Shown: in pieces, positions 59,982 to 64,000 of the stretch
How the letters are laid out: each line of letters starts with the position of its first letter
Numbering within the stretch: position 1 is the stretch's first letter
Source of the DNA: Pseudomonas sp. ANT_J12
GTDB lineage: Bacteria > Pseudomonadota > Gammaproteobacteria > Pseudomonadales > Pseudomonadaceae
Length of the DNA: 64,000 nt
Reading direction: 5' to 3'
NCBI RefSeq assembly: GCF_008370045.1
Contig: NZ_VOBN01000025.1
Coordinates: 1-64,000, forward strand
The notes under the pieces: generated by a model
What the model saw: the letters and a program-made list of their open reading frames with translations, nothing else
Databases searched by the model: none
What the model was told of the DNA's origin: nothing
Made by a program: the position numbers and the translations under genes

Positions 59982-62312
59982 ATGTCTTCGAAGTTCGTTG
60001 CAGGTCCCAGAATCAGAGGTGAGGCAATCGCCGCTTCTATTTCACTACTGCTGGGTACGTCTCTTGCCCAAGCGGCTAACTTGCCGCCCAATACTTCTCA
60101 AACGATTGACGGCTCCACTCCGGTGGAGACCTGGCAACTGCAAAACAATGCCTCGCTGACAGGCGCCAATGCCAGCACATTAAATATCTCTGCTTCGGTT
60201 GGCAGTAACGTCAACCTGACCAACTCAACGGTTAATGCAGCTTCGGGAACAGGTATATCCATGACCAGTGCCACCGCATTGCTGGACAACACCACCGTGA
60301 TCAGTGACGCTGGCGTGGGCATAGTGGGTGCGCGCTTTGTCCAAGGCACTACCGGTTCGAAAATCAACTTGAGCAATAACAGTACGGTGCGCGGCTTGCT
60401 CGGCGGCATTGCAGGCAACCGTTTCAGTGATATCGCCATTCAGGACTCCACCGTACAGGGCGCAGGCGCGACGAGTTTTGGCGTGCGTTTGCTTGAAGGC
60501 TCTCTGACTTCCAGTGGAAGCAGCATCATCGGTGGGCAGAACGGCATTGTCGTTGGCAATGACACCGGGGCCGTCAACCCATTAACCAACAGTCTTATCC
60601 TGGACGGGACCCGAGTGGAAGGTTCGACGGGTTCGAGCATCGTCGTTGGCTTCGTCGCCCAGACAACTCCCGCGGTGGCCAACATCCAGGTGCGCAACGG
60701 TTCGACGCTGGTCAGTGGCAACAACACCGCGTTGCAAGTCAGCAACGGCGCGTCTGCGACACTGCTGGTCGACAACAGTGCCTTGACGGGCAATGTCGTC
60801 GTTGATCAGGGCAGTACCGGGATTGTGACCTTGCAAAATAACGCGTCACTTAACGGTAACTTGCAAAACGTCAACACCGCCACGCTCAACAGCCAGAGCA
60901 GCATGACCGGGAACGTCACAGCGGCTGCGGGCTCGGCCTCCAGCCTGACGCTGGACACTGGCGCGAGGCTGACCGGCCAGGTCAATAATGTTGCCGACTT
61001 TTCCATCAGCAATCAGGCTTTGTGGCAAATGACCGATAGTCAGTCGGTCAACAACCTCTCGCTCAATGGTGGCCGAGTACGGCTTGGCACCGATCAGGAA
61101 TATTTTCAATTGAACGTCGCCAACCTGTCCGGCAACGGCACGTTCGAGATGAACACTGACTTCAATCAACGCATCACGGATCTGTTGAACGTCACGGGCA
61201 GCGCATCCGGCAATCATCAATTGCTGGTAGCGAGCAGTGGCGCCGACCCGGTCAGCGATGCGCCGATCAAAGTCGTACAAACCGCAGGTGGCAGCGCTCA
61301 GTTTGGACTGGTCAACGGCCCGGTCGATGTCGGCGCGTTCACCTATGGCCTGGTCAAGGAGGGTGAAGATTGGTTTTTGCAACCCAATAAAGAAGTTGTC
61401 AGCACCCCAACGCGCGCGGTTATGTCGATATTTGGTACCTCCCCGACCGTGATCTACGGCGAAATGGCCACGTTGAACAATCGTATGGGTGATCTGCGGG
61501 TGAACGGTGGGCCAACCGGTGGCTGGATTCGCAGTTTTGGCAGTCGTTACAGCATCAGTGGCAGCGCCTATGGCGCCGGTTATAGCCAAAACCAGGCTGG
61601 CATTTCCATGGGGGTTGATACGCCGGTGCAGATCGCCGGCGAGCGGGTATTGCTTGGCGCATTTGTCGGCTATAGCAAATCGGATCTGGATCTGGGCCGG
61701 GGCAGCTCAGGGGAAATCGGCAGCACATCTATGGGTCTGTACGGCACTTGGCTGGGAGACAGTGGTTACTACCTGGACACCGTGGCCAAGCTCAACCGCT
61801 TCCGCAACGAGGCGAAGATCACGATGAGTGACGGCACCCAAACCAAGGGTAACTACAACAACCTGGGCACCAGTGCCTCGGTGGAGTTTGGTAAACACAT
61901 TGAGCTCAATTCCGATTACTACATTGAGCCATTCACCCAATGGCAGGCAGCCGCTGTGCAAGGCAAGGACTATGAACTCGGCAATGGCCTGAATGCGGAT
62001 GCCAATACGACGCGGTCGTTGCTCGGGAAGGCAGGCATGAATGTGGGGCGCAGTATGACCTTCGCCAATGGCAGCAAACTTCGACCTCATCTCACCGCCG
62101 CTGTAGTGCGTGAGTTCGCTAAAAATAACGAAGTCAGCGTTAACGACAACAAGTTCAATAACGATTTGTCCGGTAACCGCCTTGAGTTAGGCGCGGGTGT
62201 TTCCTGGACGCTGAATGACCGGTGGCAACTCCATGCGGAAGTGGATACCAGCAAGGGTGATAGTGTGACGAAAGACTATGGCCTGAACATCGGGGCACAT
62301 ATTCGGTTTTAA
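59982..62312 (+). CDS. Pertactin-like autotransporter
   Basis: 776 residues. A signal peptide ending SLAQAAN (near residue 34), then a passenger (about 35-485) with pertactin-like beta-helix repeats rich in Asn, Ser, Thr and Gly, and a C-terminal beta-barrel (about 510-776) ending in HIRF, the aromatic end needed for outer-membrane insertion. No RGD or protease motif seen; likely surface adhesin or biofilm factor. Followed by a terminator. Confidence 0.92.
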   Translation: MSSKFVAGPRIRGEAIAASISLLLGTSLAQAANLPPNTSQTIDGSTPVETWQLQNNASLTGANASTLNISASVGSNVNLTNSTVNAASGTGISMTSATALLDNTTVISDAGVGIVGARFVQGTTGSKINLSNNSTVRGLLGGIAGNRFSDIAIQDSTVQGAGATSFGVRLLEGSLTSSGSSIIGGQNGIVVGNDTGAVNPLTNSLILDGTRVEGSTGSSIVVGFVAQTTPAVANIQVRNGSTLVSGNNTALQVSNGASATLLVDNSALTGNVVVDQGSTGIVTLQNNASLNGNLQNVNTATLNSQSSMTGNVTAAAGSASSLTLDTGARLTGQVNNVADFSISNQALWQMTDSQSVNNLSLNGGRVRLGTDQEYFQLNVANLSGNGTFEMNTDFNQRITDLLNVTGSASGNHQLLVASSGADPVSDAPIKVVQTAGGSAQFGLVNGPVDVGAFTYGLVKEGEDWFLQPNKEVVSTPTRAVMSIFGTSPTVIYGEMATLNNRMGDLRVNGGPTGGWIRSFGSRYSISGSAYGAGYSQNQAGISMGVDTPVQIAGERVLLGAFVGYSKSDLDLGRGSSGEIGSTSMGLYGTWLGDSGYYLDTVAKLNRFRNEAKITMSDGTQTKGNYNNLGTSASVEFGKHIELNSDYYIEPFTQWQAAAVQGKDYELGNGLNADANTTRSLLGKAGMNVGRSMTFANGSKLRPHLTAAVVREFAKNNEVSVNDNKFNNDLSGNRLELGAGVSWTLNDRWQLHAEVDTSKGDSVTKDYGLNIGAHIRF

Positions 62313-62320
62313 ACACATTT

Positions 62321-62350
62321 AAAAAGGGAAGCATCAGCTTCCCTTTTTTT
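62321..62350 (+). terminator. Autotransporter terminator
   Basis: AAAAAGGGAAGC-ATCA-GCTTCCCTTTTTTT, 15 bp after the stop codon; A and T runs make it work for the convergent gene also. Confidence 0.88.
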
Positions 62351-62362
62351 ATGCATATCTGC

Positions 62363-62806
62363 TCAAGGGCGTGATAGTTGAACGTTGAAATCTCCTTCTA
62401 CTCTGAAATCTTTTCCCGAAACGTCAGGGTGTTCAATTTCAACATGGAAACTTCCACCCAATTTGCCATCGTACTGGGGGTTCAGGATGATGACGCCTGA
62501 GACACCTTGATAAATAACATCATCAACAATGATACTCAACGATGCGTCTGATTCGCCGCCCACCGTATAACGACCTGGCTGTAGTGATTCCGTGACGGCG
62601 AGGATAATTTCCCTGACAACCAATACTCCCGCCTGATGTGACGGATCAGCAAGGCGCTCAACGGCCACTAACTGAATGAGGTGAGCTTCTTCCAGAGCGA
62701 CAAAAAAAGCCGAAGTTGCAATGAATCGCGGAAAATCAGGCGTGTCAACTGTACGGAAGTGTTCGTCTGTAGCGAAATCGAGGGGGGTAACAACGATAGC
62801 ATTCAT
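62363..62806 (-). CDS. Hypothetical protein, unknown function
   Basis: 147 residues, no signal peptide. Helical first half (FPRFIATSAFFVALEEAHL) and a beta-rich second half (GVSGVIILNPQYDGKLGGSF). Shares base composition with the neighbouring autotransporter locus and faces it across a shared terminator. GGAGAG upstream of the ATG. No family recognised. Confidence 0.6.
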   Translation of the reverse strand: MNAIVVTPLDFATDEHFRTVDTPDFPRFIATSAFFVALEEAHLIQLVAVERLADPSHQAGVLVVREIILAVTESLQPGRYTVGGESDASLSIIVDDVIYQGVSGVIILNPQYDGKLGGSFHVEIEHPDVSGKDFRVEGDFNVQLSRP

Positions 62807-62994
62807 GGGAGGCTCTCCGGTACTTTAAGTGGGGTATCCAAAGGCCGTATACGTTTGACCTTAATTCTGGATGAACAATGAAAGCGCCAATCAGGGTGGC
62901 TTGTAAACTGTAAGATTTAACAGTTTACATCTGGTATAAAGTATGCTGAAAAGATCGCCAGGTTAATGAATTAACTGACGCCAAGTTATAGCGT

Positions 62995-63627
62995 TTACTT
63001 ATAGACCGACAAGTGCGGCAACCACACACAGACAAGCAATAAAAGCCCCATGCTGTAATTGAAAATTTTTTGCGCACCGGAGGTTTTCAACAGGACGCCG
63101 GAACGCGCGCCCAATACCGCCCAAGTGGAAAGGCAGGGCAAGGAAACCAGAAAGAAGGCAAGCGACAGTGTCACCACATGCGTCCATTTTTCCTGGCCTT
63201 GCACGGCAAACACACTGATCACCGCCAATGCCATCATCCAGGTCTTGGGGTTGATCAGTTGCAAACCGGCGGCGCCCTTGAAGCCCAGTCGTTGTGACTG
63301 CGGGGGGCCGGCCAAGGGTTCCTTGGTATTGACCGGCGCCCAAAAAATTTGCCACGCCAGATAACTCAACCACGCGACACCTGCCCACTGCAGAGTTGTT
63401 TGCAGGTAGGGGCGGGTGCTGAGCACTTGCCCCATACCGCCGCCCACGGCCAGTACGAGCAGCGCTGCGCCAGTGCAGGCACCGAAGACGATCGGCAGCG
63501 CGGCCTTGAAACCATAGCGGGCGCTGTTGCTCAGCACCAGGATATTGGTCGGACCAGGGGTGATGGACGCGACGAAAGCGAATGCCAAAAACGGCAGCAG
63601 GCTGGAAAAAGTGACAAGCATGATCAT
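62995..63627 (-). CDS. LysE/RhtB-family amino-acid exporter
   Basis: 210 residues, five to six membrane helices. The start SLLPFLAFAFVASITPGPTN is the LysE/RhtB signature. Exports amino acids or related small metabolites. 43 bp downstream of and probably controlled by the AraC gene. Confidence 0.9.
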   Translation of the reverse strand: MIMLVTFSSLLPFLAFAFVASITPGPTNILVLSNSARYGFKAALPIVFGACTGAALLVLAVGGGMGQVLSTRPYLQTTLQWAGVAWLSYLAWQIFWAPVNTKEPLAGPPQSQRLGFKGAAGLQLINPKTWMMALAVISVFAVQGQEKWTHVVTLSLAFFLVSLPCLSTWAVLGARSGVLLKTSGAQKIFNYSMGLLLLVCVWLPHLSVYK

Positions 63628-63670
63628 GGGCTCCTTGGACAGTCAGGAGCCAATCTTCACAAAGGCCAGG

Positions 63671-64000
63671 TCACACGTCTGGAAGATTTGAGCAGCGCCT
63701 GCGGTACATCGCCGGGGTCAACCCATACGCCCGGACAAACCAGCGCCCCAAATGACTTTGATCGGCAAACCCCAACTCCATCGCCACCGCCGCCGGTTGC
63801 AAACCGCTGGCGAGCATCCGCCGGGCCTTGGACAGGCGCAGTTGCACCAGATAGGCGTGGGGCGCCAACCCGTAGGCAGCCTTGAACGCGCGAGTCAGGC
63901 GAAAGCGATCAACGCCTGTGACGACCGCCAACTGATCGAGGCCAATGTCCAGATGAGCGTTGGCGTGCAGGTATTCCCGGGCCTTTTGCGCCACCAGCGG
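63671..64000 (-). CDS. AraC-family regulator, C-terminal part (runs off the window)
   Basis: Only the last 110 residues are in the window; the frame is open at 64000, so the true start lies beyond it. AraC DNA-binding domain with two helix-turn-helix units: LDQLAVVTGVDRFRLTRAFK and AVAMELGFADQSHLGRWFVR. Likely regulator of the LysE gene. Confidence 0.85.
   Translation of the reverse strand, partial: PLVAQKAREYLHANAHLDIGLDQLAVVTGVDRFRLTRAFKAAYGLAPHAYLVQLRLSKARRMLASGLQPAAVAMELGFADQSHLGRWFVRAYGLTPAMYRRRCSNLPDV

Overview
The window reads as a chromosome segment of a Pseudomonas of the fluorescens group. Reasons: the 2-ketogluconate operon kguE-kguK-kguT-kguD with ptxS and exact PtxS palindromes, an MvaT/MvaU-type H-NS protein, an AruH-type arginine:pyruvate transaminase, hpd, galU and gor, and three families of intergenic palindromic repeats of the kind that pepper these genomes. 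The species cannot be fixed from the sequence alone.

Positions 1 to about 7433 are the right-hand part of an integrative and mobilizable element. It is visibly more AT-rich than the rest. It carries small unknown cargo genes, a MOBP-like relaxase overlapping a mobC-type accessory gene, an array of about 11-bp repeats spaced exactly 21 bp apart, a tyrosine integrase, a complete tRNA-Leu(UAA) gene, repeats that look like integrase arm sites, and finally a 55-bp 3' fragment of another tRNA-Leu that should be the attachment-site scar. The left end lies outside the window.

Positions 7434-26950 are mainly core genome: two tandem exported paralogs, small zinc-ribbon and cytosolic proteins, an ABC-F ATPase, a type IB topoisomerase, modABC behind a ModE-type operator, a nitronate monooxygenase, a DUF502 membrane protein and a large Gly/Tyr/Trp-rich exported protein. 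There is also an MDR oxidoreductase, then a compact alkylation-repair operon (ogt, a 2OG-Fe(II) oxygenase, alkB, ada) whose Ada has lost three of its four zinc cysteines, and several small lipoproteins and DUF proteins.

Positions 27210-41100: galU, gor, a divergent KfrA-like/tyrosine-recombinase pair with two palindromes between them, ahpC and ahpF (separated by a terminator), gloA, a DUF4946 protein, a MvaU-like xenogeneic silencer with a TTG start, a CSS-EAL c-di-GMP phosphodiesterase, a LysR/EamA divergent pair, and hpd preceded by a 34-codon leader ORF.

Positions 41124-56265 hold sugar-acid catabolism: rarD, an aldo/keto reductase, a sugar-acid MFS transporter divergent from cdaR and a glycerate kinase, a chemoreceptor, aruH, then the kgu operon and ptxS. 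Repeat elements sit in many of the gaps, and one supplies the last codons of kguK.

Positions 56530-62806 look like an accessory surface locus: two unrecognised beta-rich proteins with homopolymeric G or C tracts (one of them frameshifted at a G8 tract), a pertactin-like autotransporter and a further unknown gene. The window ends with a LysE exporter and the C-terminal part of an AraC regulator.
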